A DNA stretch of 64,000 bases from Candidatus Obscuribacter sp. (GTDB taxonomy: Bacteria; Cyanobacteriota; Vampirovibrionia; Obscuribacterales; Obscuribacteraceae), in the NCBI GenBank assembly GCA_016712465.1, contig JADJQZ010000001.1, forward strand, positions 2,604,001 to 2,668,000. Direction: 5' to 3'. Both the position numbers and the translations under genes were made by a program. Position 1 is the first letter of the stretch. Each line of letters starts with the position of its first letter. Positions 26,668 through 36,618 of the stretch are shown here, one piece after another. The notes under the pieces were generated by a model that saw only the letters and a program-made list of their open reading frames with translations, had not been told where the DNA came from and ran no database searches.

Positions 26668-29033
26668 GCCCTCTTGTTCTTTCTCCCCTTTTTGCCTTTC
26701 TTGCCGACCTTGCTATCTTTCTTGGGCTCTTTCTTAGCAGCCTTCTTAGCATTCTTGTCAGGATCTTGCCCGCTTTGCTTTTTCTCGCTATCGGAGGAGG
26801 AATTTACTACAATAAGCTTTATTTTGCTGAAAAGCGACGCTTCCGTGCGGCTTTCGTCAGCTTCCAGGGTAGGGGTGCTAATAGTGACAGACAGAGTTTC
26901 CTGCTCATTTTCTTTGAGCGCCTCCTCAAGTAATGCTCGTATTTCTGCGGCAGTCTGAAAGCGATCTGCTACCTTTTGGCGGGTGCACTTTTCAATGATT
27001 TGTCCCAGTTTTTCAGAAAGGTTTCTCGCCTTTGATCCGTCGCCATTCGAGGGCAGAACTGCGCTTTTGAGGGGCTCGGGGTCTGAACCGGAAAGCATAA
27101 AGTAGAGACAGCAGCCGAAGGCATAGATATCACTGGCGGTGCAGCCTTTACCTCGGATCTGCTCCAGGGGCATATAGCTTTGCTTGCCTACCATAGAGGC
27201 TTTCTCTTGATTGATTAGATCTTTGTCTTCCAGGGCGACGCCGAAATCAATCAATTTCAACTTGCCGCCTGGTTCGATGATCAGGTTGTGGGGTGTGAAG
27301 TCTCGGTGCAATACGGGCGGTTTGAGGCTGTGCAGATGTTCGAGAATGCCGGCCATGGCAAGAGCCAGCTCCGCTGTTCGGCGGGCGGTGAGCGGTCCAT
27401 TTGCATCCACCAGTTGGGCCAGACTCTCTCCTTCGATATATTCCAGCACCAGGTAGGCGCGGCCTTGTCTGACAAAATGTTCCTTCAAGCGGGCGATGCC
27501 CTCATGGTCAATCTGACTGAGCAGACGGGCTTGATTCTGGAAGTTTCTTAGGCTGCGCTCTTTCATCACCTGTCCGGCATGGGAAGGCAAGATGACTTCC
27601 TTCAAGACCATTTTGTGCTTTGTCTGCCGGTCTTCCACCAGGTAGGTGACGCCTTCGCCGCCGGCGCCCAGAAATTTCTCTACCACAAAGGGCTCGGGCT
27701 CCAGGCTGTCACCGGGCGAAAGCGGTGTCAGATCGGCTAGAGCCGGCGCCTGACTGAGAGAGTTTATCCACAGATCGGTGAAACTGCGGCTTTTTGCCGG
27801 TCGAATCGCCTCCAGTACTTCCGACCCGATAGCGGCGGTGACGCCCCAGCACTGAATAGCCTCTTCCAGTTCGGCTCGCACTTTGTTGTTATTGAGGGCG
27901 CCCAGGGGCAGTTCTATTTTTAGCTTGTCTTCCTGTTTAGGACTGAATGTCAAGACCCCGTCCCGGCTTGCCCCCGAGCGCTTGAGGGTGACCTTGGCCA
28001 GATTCTTCCAGGCGATGAAGGCAGCGGGCATGTAGCCGCCGGGGGTTTTAATGCGGGAGGTGATGCCCAGATAGTCGATGAAGATCTGGTCCTGGGCTTG
28101 GGCCAGCCTCCAGAGGGAGCGGACCACCAGGAAGCTTAAGAGTGCCATGAGGGCCGCTCCCACCATCCATATGGTCTGGGTAAGGAAAGTGATCTGCACC
28201 ACCTTGTAGAGGTTGAGAGCCAGGGAGGGGCAAAAGATGATAAGCAGCGATTGAAGGGCTGAGCCCAGACCGGAGAAGACTTTAGAAAGTACTGCCAGAA
28301 TATGGATATTCAAAGCAGTGAGAACGGTGGCCGCCAGTAAGAAGGTCCAGAGGCAGACCCAACTGACCAGGAAAACATTCCAGGTGCCCGCCACATAGCC
28401 GAGCCAGGAGGCGGGTCTCTGCACACGGCTCAAGTCCAGGCTGATAGCCAGGTCTCGATTGGCTATTTCCCGACCCAATAGTTCTCCGTAGCCTTTGCCC
28501 TCTGTAACCTGACTTCGGCCATGACCCCAGCGGTAGAGACTGCGGCGCACCGCAAAGTCGATTCTTGCCTGCCCCAGGCTTTTGGTGAGGCAATGCCAGA
28601 GCAGCCTGGCGTCTTCCACGGTCAGTCCCTTGAGAGAAAGGCTCTGTCTCTTGCTCATTTGCCTTGCCTGTACCGCCTCATCTTTGAGGAAGAAAACCAG
28701 GCTGTCGTGTTTGCCGGTTTCAATATAGACCGATTCGATATCGCTGCATTTGATGACCCGCGGCATCACCCCCGGCAATTGAATGGTTTCTTTGCCGAAG
28801 CCTATCTTGTTGTTTAGTTGGAAACAGAGAAATGCCAGGCAGGACAGGGAAATGAGGGTGAGCAGGAAGGGGGCAAAGGGCACGTAAATAGAATGCACGG
28901 CCGCCATGGGCGCATAGATAGCCCAGAAGGGCAAAAGAAAGAGCAGGAAATTTTTCTCCAGGCGGTCTTTGTTGGTGCCCAGTTCTATAAGGACTTCTTC
29001 TTCCAGTGCCAGGAGATCATTTCGTCTAGTCAT
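26664..29033 (-). CDS. Large membrane Ser/Thr protein kinase (789 residues)
   Basis: Residues 1-430 hold two similar halves, each with a pair of membrane helices (FLLPFWAIYAPMAAVHSIYV; later FLVVRSLWRL) and a beta-rich domain of the kind found in the neighbouring kinase: IQLPGVMPRVIKCSDIESV and ISRIKTPGGYMPAAFIAW. The kinase follows: FLGAGGEGVTYLVED, Lys in MVLKEV, HRDFTPHN, DFGVAL and KQSYMPLEQIRG. A Lys-rich tail (KKAAKKEPKKDSKVGKKGKK) ends it. Catalytic residues are intact. It lies 53 bases after tatD and overlaps the smaller kinase, forming a three-gene operon. Confidence 0.88.
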   Translation of the reverse strand: MTRRNDLLALEEEVLIELGTNKDRLEKNFLLFLLPFWAIYAPMAAVHSIYVPFAPFLLTLISLSCLAFLCFQLNNKIGFGKETIQLPGVMPRVIKCSDIESVYIETGKHDSLVFFLKDEAVQARQMSKRQSLSLKGLTVEDARLLWHCLTKSLGQARIDFAVRRSLYRWGHGRSQVTEGKGYGELLGREIANRDLAISLDLSRVQRPASWLGYVAGTWNVFLVSWVCLWTFLLAATVLTALNIHILAVLSKVFSGLGSALQSLLIIFCPSLALNLYKVVQITFLTQTIWMVGAALMALLSFLVVRSLWRLAQAQDQIFIDYLGITSRIKTPGGYMPAAFIAWKNLAKVTLKRSGASRDGVLTFSPKQEDKLKIELPLGALNNNKVRAELEEAIQCWGVTAAIGSEVLEAIRPAKSRSFTDLWINSLSQAPALADLTPLSPGDSLEPEPFVVEKFLGAGGEGVTYLVEDRQTKHKMVLKEVILPSHAGQVMKERSLRNFQNQARLLSQIDHEGIARLKEHFVRQGRAYLVLEYIEGESLAQLVDANGPLTARRTAELALAMAGILEHLHSLKPPVLHRDFTPHNLIIEPGGKLKLIDFGVALEDKDLINQEKASMVGKQSYMPLEQIRGKGCTASDIYAFGCCLYFMLSGSDPEPLKSAVLPSNGDGSKARNLSEKLGQIIEKCTRQKVADRFQTAAEIRALLEEALKENEQETLSVTISTPTLEADESRTEASLFSKIKLIVVNSSSDSEKKQSGQDPDKNAKKAAKKEPKKDSKVGKKGKKGRKNKRA

Positions 29034-29086
29034 TGTATTTAGTAAAGTCGTCCAGTTCGCTGTCTTTCATTTTGCGCTCTGCCAAC

Positions 29087-29941
29087 TCAATTGAGTGAAA
29101 AGAGCCTGGTGGCATTCTCGGAGGCCAGTTGGCTAATCTCCTCCATGTCAGTATTTCTCAACTGGCATAATTTTTCTGCCGTCCACCAGACAAAAGAGGG
29201 CTCATTTCTAATTCCTCTTACCTTTTGGGGGGAAAGAAAGGGGCAATCGGTCTCCACCAGGAAGCGATCTTTGGCCACCTGTCTGGCGGCTTCTTGAATG
29301 CCCTCGGCATTTTTATAGGTGACTATGCCGGAAAAGGAGACATAAAAGTCCAGGGCTTTGATGGCCTCTAAGTGCTCGGGACCACCGGTGAAGCAATGGA
29401 AGACTCCCCTGACCTGACCCTTGCCGTGCAGACTTATCAGATCAAAGGCTTCCTGCCAGGCATCCCGGCAATGAACAATGAGGGGTTTGTTCAAGAGTAG
29501 GGCCAGTTTTATCTGCTCGCTGAAGGCCAGTGCTTGTTCTTCCCTGGAACTGTTGTTGTAGTAATAATCTAGACCGCATTCACCAACGGCGACATACTTG
29601 GGCAGTTTGAGCCGCTCTTTGATGAGATCGGCGCTCTCTTCCGTCCAATCTTTTGCCTCATGGGGGTGCAGACCGCAGCCGGCATAAATGAAGTCGTAGG
29701 TTTCCGTCAGCCTCTTTAGTTCCGCCAGTTCACTCTCCTTGAGGGTGACGGCCGGATTGACCAGGCGCTTCACCCCCAGGTTTCTGGCCCGGTCGATGAT
29801 GGCGCCCTTTTCTTCCTGGAAAAATTCTTCTACCACATGGGCGTGGCTATCTATGATGCCGCCTGCTACATTGGGAAGAGGAGGAGCCTCTCTTTTCTTC
29901 TCGGTTTTCTTTGCCTGGCTCTTTTCCAATTCGCTGGACAT
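29087..29941 (-). CDS. tatD: TatD-family metal-dependent deoxyribonuclease
   Basis: TIM-barrel hydrolase of the TatD group. The metal ligands are visible in IDSHAHVVEEF, the Glu in VGECGLDYYY, the His in PLIVHCRDAW and VFHCFTGG, and the Asp in LVETDCPFLSP. Length 284 residues is a little above the usual 260 because of a short Lys/Glu-rich N-terminal extension (KSQAKKTEKKREAPP). The enzyme is a 3'-5' DNA/RNA exonuclease in characterised members. It is the first gene of the operon with the two membrane kinases; no functional link is evident. Confidence 0.93.
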   Translation of the reverse strand: MSSELEKSQAKKTEKKREAPPLPNVAGGIIDSHAHVVEEFFQEEKGAIIDRARNLGVKRLVNPAVTLKESELAELKRLTETYDFIYAGCGLHPHEAKDWTEESADLIKERLKLPKYVAVGECGLDYYYNNSSREEQALAFSEQIKLALLLNKPLIVHCRDAWQEAFDLISLHGKGQVRGVFHCFTGGPEHLEAIKALDFYVSFSGIVTYKNAEGIQEAARQVAKDRFLVETDCPFLSPQKVRGIRNEPSFVWWTAEKLCQLRNTDMEEISQLASENATRLFSLN

Positions 29942-30128
29942 GGGACCTCAGTTTCTTGAGAATATATGGGGGAATTGCGATTTACTTTTTTTCGTTTTGC
30001 AGTAAATTTAAAGCATCCAATTACTGACAATCTTTGACCGATTTTTCGGTCTTTTCAAGATTGCTTCCAGAACTTACTATTCGGCAACCTATAAAATTGT
30101 TTGAACGCTCCCTTGCAGAAGACTTGCC

Positions 30129-31001
30129 ATGAAATTCAAAACCCTTACCATTTTAAGTTTTTCCCTCTGTCTGATGCTTCCAAGCCCGGCTGCTTTGAGC
30201 CAGGGTACATTGAAAGGCGGCGTCTTGCAGGAAGATATCAATCGTCAGCCTGCCCCCAGCCTTACACGCAAGCAGGTTGGCGATCCCTTCGGTAGCGCCC
30301 CGGAAGACAATCCGGTAGATCAGTTGCTGGAAGCGCCTCCCGGTTCTTTTGAAGTTGATACCCCCAGGGCGGCGCCGCCCAAGAAACCTTTTAACTTAAA
30401 TGTGCAAGATCAAGGACAGGGGGTTTTCAGCGGCGAGCAGATGCCCGGCTCGGAAGACACTATGCCCACTACGCCGCCGCCGGTGCAGAAAAATCCCCTG
30501 CGCAACGGTGTGCAGCAGACGGCGCCGAGAAACAACGAGCCCGACAGTTCGGCTGAAATGCAGCTGCTCTGGGACGCCTGGCACAAGCGGGTGGCTGAAT
30601 CTATTTACATGCGTTACAACGGTCTGGCTCAGATGGCTTTCAAGGCCAGCCCGCCCCTCATGTGCCAGGTCAGCTATTGCGTGGCTAGAGACGGCCGCAT
30701 CGGCAATGTGCGTATTTTGCAGAAAAGTCCCAATCCCATGTACAACGCCATGCTTCTGGGAGTGATCAATTCCATGACCAATAATCCGGTGCTGGAGTTT
30801 CCGCCCAATTCCAGGCGCCAGTATGTGGAAAAGACCGGTACTTTTACCTGGAATTACGGCAACGAATGCTACAAGCATATGATCAACGACCGGGAGACTG
30901 TACAACAGGGTCAGCCCCGGCAGCAGCAGATGCAGCAACCACAGCAAATGCAACAGCAGCAAATGCGACCCATGCAGCAGATGATGCCCATGATGCGTTA
31001 G
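30129..31001 (+). CDS. Secreted TonB-C-like protein with Met/Gln-rich tail
   Basis: Signal peptide KFKTLTILSFSLCLMLPSPAALS is followed by a proline-rich region containing LLEAPPGSFEVDTP. A TonB C-terminal-like domain covers about residues 145-245: LLWDAWHKRVAESIYMRYN, then LMCQVSYCVARDGRIGNVRI, then MYNAMLLGVINSM. The tail is almost only Gln, Met and Pro (QQQMQQPQQMQQQQM). Unlike TonB, it lacks a retained membrane anchor, so an energy-transducing role is doubtful. The ATG at 30129 is divergent from tatD. The APPGSF motif recurs in two other secreted proteins here. Confidence 0.7.
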   Translation: MKFKTLTILSFSLCLMLPSPAALSQGTLKGGVLQEDINRQPAPSLTRKQVGDPFGSAPEDNPVDQLLEAPPGSFEVDTPRAAPPKKPFNLNVQDQGQGVFSGEQMPGSEDTMPTTPPPVQKNPLRNGVQQTAPRNNEPDSSAEMQLLWDAWHKRVAESIYMRYNGLAQMAFKASPPLMCQVSYCVARDGRIGNVRILQKSPNPMYNAMLLGVINSMTNNPVLEFPPNSRRQYVEKTGTFTWNYGNECYKHMINDRETVQQGQPRQQQMQQPQQMQQQQMRPMQQMMPMMR

Positions 31002-31067
31002 CGGCTGGCGGCCGACCCTGACCCGAAAAATGCATTAGAATAGCCATGCCCTCAATTTCAGGTGTGT

Positions 31068-32510
31068 ATGGTTCTCGCCGCTAAACTTGTCGATGCTCTA
31101 AAGGCCATAGTCGGTGCTGAGAATGTACTCACCGATGCCTTCGACCTCAGTCTCTATGATGCCGATGCCGAGACCCTCGATACGGCCAGCCCTGATCTGG
31201 TGGTCTTGCCGGCTTCCACTGAAGAAGTGGCGGCGGTGGTGAAGGCGGTGGCGACACTGGCCCCGACTTTGCCGGTGACGGCAAGGGGAGCCGGCACCGG
31301 GCTTTCCGGCGGTGCCACCTGTGTGCGGGGTGGGCTCAGTCTGGTGCTCACCCGCATGAATAAAGTCTTGCACGTCGACGCCGCAGAGCGGGCGGCCCTG
31401 GTGCAGGTAGGGGCTACCAATGTTTCGGTTTCCAGGCAGGCTGAACCTCACGGCCTCTATTTTGCTCCCGATCCCAGTTCTCAAATTGCCTCCACCATTG
31501 GCGGCAACATCGCTGAAAATGCCGGTGGTCCCCATACTCTCAAATACGGTATGACCACTCACCATGTGCTGGCTCTCAGGGGCGTCAATGCCCGGGGGGA
31601 AGTAGTCGCTGTGGGTGGTTTCAACCGGGGCGGGCTCGATCTGACCGGTGTGGTTATTGGTTCCGAGGGTACCTTGATGGTGGTGACCGAGGCCCTTTTG
31701 CGGCTGACACCGCTGGCTGCTAAGGTAGAGACCCTCCTGGCCTACTTCCCGACCGTGCGCCAGTGCGGCCAGGCGGTATCGGATATAGTGGCGCAGGGTG
31801 TGGTACCGGCCGCTATGGAAATGATCGATAATCTCACCCTCAATGCCGTTGAGGATTATTTAGGTCTTGGTTTGAGGCGCGATGCCCAGGCTCTTTTGAT
31901 AATCGAATTGGATGGGGTGGAGGCCGGCATTGCCTGCGCTAGAGCCATTGTGGAAAAGTGTTTGCACGAAAATGGACTGCTGGAGAGCCGCTGGGCCAAG
32001 AACGCCAGGGAGCGGGCCGATATCTGGAAGGCGCGCAAGACATCCTTTGGGGCGCTGGGGCGCATTGCTCCCCATGGTTATGTGCTTGACGGCGTCATTC
32101 CCAGATCGCGTCTGGCGGAAGCCATAGAGGGCATAGCCAAAATCGGCGAGCGCCACGGACTGACCATTGCCAATGTTTATCATGCCGGTGACGGCAACCT
32201 GCATCCTTGTATGCTCTACCACCGGGAAGACCAGGCAGAGGTGGCCAGAGTAATAAGCGCCGGCAGAGAAATCTTGCATCTTTGCGTGGAATTGGGCGGC
32301 ACCCTTTCCGGTGAACACGGTATCGGCGTGGAGAAGCTTATGGAAATGGAGTCCGCCTTCGGCCCCCGGGACCTGGAATTCATGGGTTTGATTAAAACCA
32401 GCCTGGACCCGGACGGGCGACTCAATCCAGGCAAGGTGCTGCCTCAGTTGAAAACCTGCGGAGAGTCCGGTGCACGCCCGCTTTTGCGACATCAGCAGCT
32501 TTCCTGTTGA
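31068..32510 (+). CDS. FAD-linked oxidase, glycolate oxidase GlcD-like
   Basis: Flavoprotein of the FAD_binding_4 / FAD-oxidase_C type that oxidises 2-hydroxyacids such as glycolate or D-lactate. The FAD domain shows TARGAGTGLSGGATCVRGG, PDPSSQIASTIGGNIAENAG and GSEGTLMVVTEALLRLTP. The C-terminal part has NVYHAGDGNLHPCMLY and GGTLSGEHGIGVEK with metal-binding His residues, and ends LDPDGRLNPGKVLP. The ATG at 31068 has AGG at a good distance; a GTG lies two codons earlier. No glcE or glcF is adjacent, so the exact substrate is open. Confidence 0.88.
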   Translation: MVLAAKLVDALKAIVGAENVLTDAFDLSLYDADAETLDTASPDLVVLPASTEEVAAVVKAVATLAPTLPVTARGAGTGLSGGATCVRGGLSLVLTRMNKVLHVDAAERAALVQVGATNVSVSRQAEPHGLYFAPDPSSQIASTIGGNIAENAGGPHTLKYGMTTHHVLALRGVNARGEVVAVGGFNRGGLDLTGVVIGSEGTLMVVTEALLRLTPLAAKVETLLAYFPTVRQCGQAVSDIVAQGVVPAAMEMIDNLTLNAVEDYLGLGLRRDAQALLIIELDGVEAGIACARAIVEKCLHENGLLESRWAKNARERADIWKARKTSFGALGRIAPHGYVLDGVIPRSRLAEAIEGIAKIGERHGLTIANVYHAGDGNLHPCMLYHREDQAEVARVISAGREILHLCVELGGTLSGEHGIGVEKLMEMESAFGPRDLEFMGLIKTSLDPDGRLNPGKVLPQLKTCGESGARPLLRHQQLSC

Positions 32511-32709
32511 CTTGTTCGGACTCCGCTGGATGGGATTTTTTTAGTGTTTCTCCTTTCCCGGCTGCTAAAATTGACCTATATTGGATTTCCAGACTGAGGG
32601 CCGTAGTCGAGCTTGATGGCTTTATTTAGCCTGCCGGGAACAAAAGCCTCCGGTTGCTACTCTGGAATGGCATCAGGTGCAAGACCCTTCTAAGAGGTTT
32701 GTTTAAGCC

Positions 32710-34497
32710 GTGGCTGATTCACCCTTTGATTCCAAGTCAGGCTTGCGCCCGCCGGCAAAGTCGGAGTCGGAGGCAGGACAGCCTGGCGGTAAGAAACCCC
32801 TGGCCGGTGATTCTCTCTTTTCCATGCTGGCCATGAACAGTGCCCGTGCCCAGGAAGCAGCCCGGGCCAAGCCCGTTTCTTCCGAGTCGAAGCCGAACGG
32901 CAAGAGACCTGCCTCTTACGGAGCCGATTTTCTTGCCTCGGTGGTGGTATTTCTAGTTGCCCTGCCGCTATGTATGGGTATTGCCATTGCTTCCGGGCTC
33001 AGCCCCGCCCATGGTATCGTTACTGGTATTATCGGCGGTATCGTAGTCGGCTTTCTTGGCGGTAGCCCCCTGCAGGTGAGTGGTCCGGCTGCCGGTCTGG
33101 CTGTGGTTGTGCTGGAACTTATTAAAGAGCATGGCACCGAGAGGCTGGGTGTTATCTTCTGCCTGGCCGGTATCGTGCAGGTCATTGCCGGTTTGTGCCG
33201 ACTAGCTCCCTGGTTCCGGGCCGTACCGCCGAGTGTCATCAACGGTATGTTGTCGGGCATCGGCGTGCTTATTTTCGCCGCTCAATTCCACGTCATGGTA
33301 GACGACTCTCCCAAGGGCAGTGGTATCAATAACCTGCTTTCCATTCCAGCCGCCATCTGGAAGGGCTTGAACGTGCCCGGTACAGGTGCTGCTGAAACCA
33401 CACATCATCTGGCGGCTGCCGTGGGTCTGGTCACCATTGTGATACTGGTGCTCTGGCAAAGGTTTGCTTATGGCCGCCTGAAACTCTTGCCGGGCTCCCT
33501 GGTGGCGATTTTGCTGGCCACTATTTTTTCGGCGACGCTGGCTCTGCCGGTTCGCTATGTCAACATTCCCGACAATATGTTTGCCTCTTTGCACATCACC
33601 AGCCTGCTCGATTTTCAAAAGTATTTGAGCACTGAGGTGCTGCTTGATGCCGTGGCCATCGCCTTTATTGCCACTGCCGAAACCCTTTTGACCTGTGCTG
33701 CCCTCGATAAAATGCACAGCGGCCCGCGCACCAACTATGACCGGGAACTGGTGGCGCAGGGTGTGGGCAATACTCTTTGCGGAATGGTCGGTTGCTTGCC
33801 ACTCACCGGCGTGATGGTACGCAGCGGCGTCAATGTGGCAGCTGGAGCCAAAAGCCGGCTTTCTTCCGTCTTGCACGGCTTCTGGATTTTGATCTTTGTG
33901 GTGGTATTGCCTCACATTCTTGAGCTTATCCCCACCTCTGCCCTGGCTGCTCTGCTTGTCTTTACCGGCTACAAGATGGTCAACTTCCGAGTCATCAAAG
34001 ATATGCGCCGTTACGGTCGCTCGGAGGCCCTTATCTATCTGGCCACTGTTGTTTTGATTGTCTGTCAGGACCTTCTCACCGGTGTTATCGCCGGGGTTGT
34101 GTTTTCCGTCTGCAAGTTGCTCTACATCTTTTCGCACCTTGAGATCAAGTTACGCTACGATCCCAAGCGCAATCGCACCCATGTTTCCTTGAGTGGCGCC
34201 GCAACCTTTCTCAGTCTGCCCAAATTGGCCGATACCGTGGATAGGGTCAAGCCCGATTCGGAATTGCATATCCATTTGGAAGATCTCGAGTATATCGACC
34301 ATGCCTGCCTGGATATGCTTATGAACTGGGACAAGCAGCACCGTGCTTCAGGCGGCACCCTGGTTATGGATTGGGGGGCTCTCGGTACGGTATTTCGAGA
34401 GCGGCGCAAGGGCACCAGGGGGGAAAATCGCGAGTTTCGAGCTGAGCCGGTGGATGAAAAGCCGGCAGCAGATGGTGAAGCGAACGGCTCGGCCTGA
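32710..34497 (+). CDS. SulP-family anion transporter with STAS domain
   Basis: Secondary transporter of the SLC26/SulP family (sulfate, bicarbonate or related anions). A polar N-terminal stretch of about 75 residues precedes 10 to 12 helices, beginning ADFLASVVVFLVALPLCMGI and including GLSPAHGIVTGIIGGIVVGF and SGPAAGLAVVVLEL, both family signatures. The cytosolic C-terminus (about 480-560) is a STAS domain with a beta strand ELHIHLEDLEYIDHACLDML. The start is a GTG at 32710 with a distant AAGAGG. Bicarbonate is possible as in cyanobacterial BicA, but the sequence does not decide it. Confidence 0.88.
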   Translation: MADSPFDSKSGLRPPAKSESEAGQPGGKKPLAGDSLFSMLAMNSARAQEAARAKPVSSESKPNGKRPASYGADFLASVVVFLVALPLCMGIAIASGLSPAHGIVTGIIGGIVVGFLGGSPLQVSGPAAGLAVVVLELIKEHGTERLGVIFCLAGIVQVIAGLCRLAPWFRAVPPSVINGMLSGIGVLIFAAQFHVMVDDSPKGSGINNLLSIPAAIWKGLNVPGTGAAETTHHLAAAVGLVTIVILVLWQRFAYGRLKLLPGSLVAILLATIFSATLALPVRYVNIPDNMFASLHITSLLDFQKYLSTEVLLDAVAIAFIATAETLLTCAALDKMHSGPRTNYDRELVAQGVGNTLCGMVGCLPLTGVMVRSGVNVAAGAKSRLSSVLHGFWILIFVVVLPHILELIPTSALAALLVFTGYKMVNFRVIKDMRRYGRSEALIYLATVVLIVCQDLLTGVIAGVVFSVCKLLYIFSHLEIKLRYDPKRNRTHVSLSGAATFLSLPKLADTVDRVKPDSELHIHLEDLEYIDHACLDMLMNWDKQHRASGGTLVMDWGALGTVFRERRKGTRGENREFRAEPVDEKPAADGEANGSA

Positions 34498-34783
34498 GGC
34501 GATTGAAACAGAGCCTGCTCTTGATCTTCTAAATCCGTCTCGTTTGCGGCTATTGATGAGCCTTTGCCGCGATCGTCTCTGCTTCGCCAATGCCAAGAGC
34601 CGGACCCGACTGAGAGCCGGAACCCTGGCAGATAGCCCTTATGGTCACTTTTGTGGACCTGCTGGATACATTAATTGTGAGTGTAATTCGACTGATAAAC
34701 GGGTATGATTCGAACATGAGCCTGCGCTTTTGCTCTACCCAGCCCGTTATAGTCCGCCAGTCGGACCTTAAAAATTCCCTTCC

Positions 34784-34788
34784 GGAGG
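34784..34788 (+). promoter_or_regulatory. Ribosome-binding site that decides the hflX start
   Basis: GGAGG lies seven bases before a TTG at 34796 and no ATG or GTG is better placed, which fixes an unusual TTG start for hflX. The 298 bases between the SulP gene and this site hold no convincing gene. Confidence 0.7.
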
Positions 34789-34795
34789 TCGTATA

Positions 34796-36556
34796 TTGCA
34801 CGGCAAACTAGATTTAGGAAAAGCTAAAGGACTCAAGCAGTCTGAACTAAAGAAGCTGAATCGGTTACTGCAAAAGCGTATTCCCAAAGACAAGATCTTG
34901 ACGGTGGAACTTGCCGATTCCATCGCGGAAATTACCCATGAAACAGGCTATCCACTTTCAGTGGTGGTGAACAGGCGTGGTCAGGTGGTGAACGTCACCG
35001 TCGGTCAACCTTCCGAGGTTGACATGCCCGAACTGAGGGGGGTGCGTGTCGGACCCGGCAGGCTTTGCGGCCATCGCATCATTCATACGGTCTTGCCCCA
35101 TAATTTGAAGGATGCTGATGAACCCGGTCGGGCCGGCAAGAATCCTCATCCACAGATAGCTTATTCCAAAGAAAATCTGCAGTTCATGGCCAGGAATCGT
35201 CTCGATCTCCTGGCTCAAATTGCAGTTGATCCCGCCGGTAGTTTCAGCCGCAGTCGAGGCGAGCAACAGAAGCACGCCGACCAGGTACTGCTGGCTCACC
35301 TTTTACCAGGTCGCGATCCGGAAGGAAAACTCTGGAAAATCCTGCCTCCTATGACGGCCAGGGGCACCCAGGAAGATAATTTCGAGGAACTTATTAGTTC
35401 CCTGGAAGAAGAGTTTCGCACGCGCGCCCCTGAACTGGCTGTGGCTGAAGGAGAGGAGCGAGCCTTTCTGGTGGGACTGGTCTGTGACGGGGCTAATTCC
35501 TGGCAGGTGGAGGACGATCTAGACGAACTGGCCCGCCTGGCCCGCACCGCCGGTGCCACCGTTTGCGGTCGCCTCACTCAGACTCGTCAGGGACCGGATC
35601 CCAAGTACTTTCTTGGTTCCGGCAAAATGCAGGAAGTTTCTCTATTAATTCAAGAACTGGGTGCCACCCTGCTCATAGTCGATCAAGAGCTTACTCCCAA
35701 TCAACAGCGCAATGTCGAAGAAGTAGTAGGCGTCAAGGTGATTGACCGCACCGAATTGATTCTGGATATTTTCGCTCAAAGAGCCCAGACCAAGGAAGGT
35801 AAGTTACAGGTAGAACTGGCCCAGCTCAAGTATCTTTATCCCCGTTTGATAGGCAAGGGGCAGACCCTGTCTCGTCTGGGCGGCGGCATCGGGACCAGGG
35901 GACCCGGTGAAACCAAGCTGGAAATCGACAGAAGACGCATTCGGGAAAAAATTACCTTCCTGGAAGAGGAAGCCAAGCGTATCAAGAGTTATCGGGATGT
36001 ACAGCGCAAGCGCAGAGTTGCCGACCATCTGCCGGTGGTGGCCCTTACCGGTTATACCAATTCAGGCAAGTCTACTCTTTTGAATGCCCTCACCAAGGCC
36101 AATGTCTACACCGGCGACAAGTTGTTTGCCACTCTCGATCCCACGACCAGACGCACTACCCTGCCTGATCACAGCCCGGTACTCATATCAGATACAGTGG
36201 GCTTCATCAAAAAACTGCCCACCTCCCTGGTAACAGCCTTCCGAGCCACCCTGGAAGAGGTAGCCGTAGCTGATGTGCTTGTACATGTGGTGGATGCCTC
36301 CCATCCGAATGTGCTGGAGCATATCAGTTCGGTGCACGATGTCTTGAGCGATTTAGGTGCCGTCGATAAGCCCATGATCACGGTGTTGAACAAGGCCGAC
36401 AAAGTGCGCAAGGAAGATCTGGCCTGGCTGGTGGGACAGGTTCCCAATCCCGTCGTCAGTTCTGCCACCATGCGTTTCGGTTTGGGCGGCATTCTTAATA
36501 AAATCCAGGAAGTGATTTCCGAAGTCTGTCCGGAAAGGCAGAAATATAGCGCTTAG
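34796..36556 (+). CDS. hflX: Ribosome-splitting GTPase HflX (long form)
   Basis: GTPase that dissociates stalled or stressed ribosomes. An N-terminal extension of about 200 residues, seen in cyanobacterial-type HflX, precedes the HflX domain (LARTAGATVCGRLTQTRQGP, YFLGSGKMQEV, RTELILDIFAQRA, GGIGTRGPGETKLEIDRRRI). The G domain has G1 GYTNSGKSTL near residue 420, G3 DTVGFIKKLP and G4 NKADK. It starts at TTG with a strong GGAGG. It stands alone between the SulP gene and a TPR gene. Confidence 0.94.
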   Translation: MHGKLDLGKAKGLKQSELKKLNRLLQKRIPKDKILTVELADSIAEITHETGYPLSVVVNRRGQVVNVTVGQPSEVDMPELRGVRVGPGRLCGHRIIHTVLPHNLKDADEPGRAGKNPHPQIAYSKENLQFMARNRLDLLAQIAVDPAGSFSRSRGEQQKHADQVLLAHLLPGRDPEGKLWKILPPMTARGTQEDNFEELISSLEEEFRTRAPELAVAEGEERAFLVGLVCDGANSWQVEDDLDELARLARTAGATVCGRLTQTRQGPDPKYFLGSGKMQEVSLLIQELGATLLIVDQELTPNQQRNVEEVVGVKVIDRTELILDIFAQRAQTKEGKLQVELAQLKYLYPRLIGKGQTLSRLGGGIGTRGPGETKLEIDRRRIREKITFLEEEAKRIKSYRDVQRKRRVADHLPVVALTGYTNSGKSTLLNALTKANVYTGDKLFATLDPTTRRTTLPDHSPVLISDTVGFIKKLPTSLVTAFRATLEEVAVADVLVHVVDASHPNVLEHISSVHDVLSDLGAVDKPMITVLNKADKVRKEDLAWLVGQVPNPVVSSATMRFGLGGILNKIQEVISEVCPERQKYSA

Positions 36557-36618
36557 TTCGGGAGCGGTCTTTTGGACTTTTCGGACCCCTCAAGCTGTGG
36601 CGACTATTCTACATAAAA

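Noticed and set aside
33202..34137. Minus-strand frame of 311 codons inside the SulP gene
   Set aside because: Shadow of the transporter; rich in His and Gln as expected of antisense to membrane codons.
34343..34708. Plus-strand frame overlapping the end of the SulP gene
   Set aside because: Overlaps the STAS-domain coding sequence in another frame, with no start signal or recognisable product.
34700..34720. GATTCGAAC resembling a tRNA T-loop on the minus strand
   Set aside because: The flanking bases do not form a five-pair T-stem and no anticodon or acceptor arm could be built around it.
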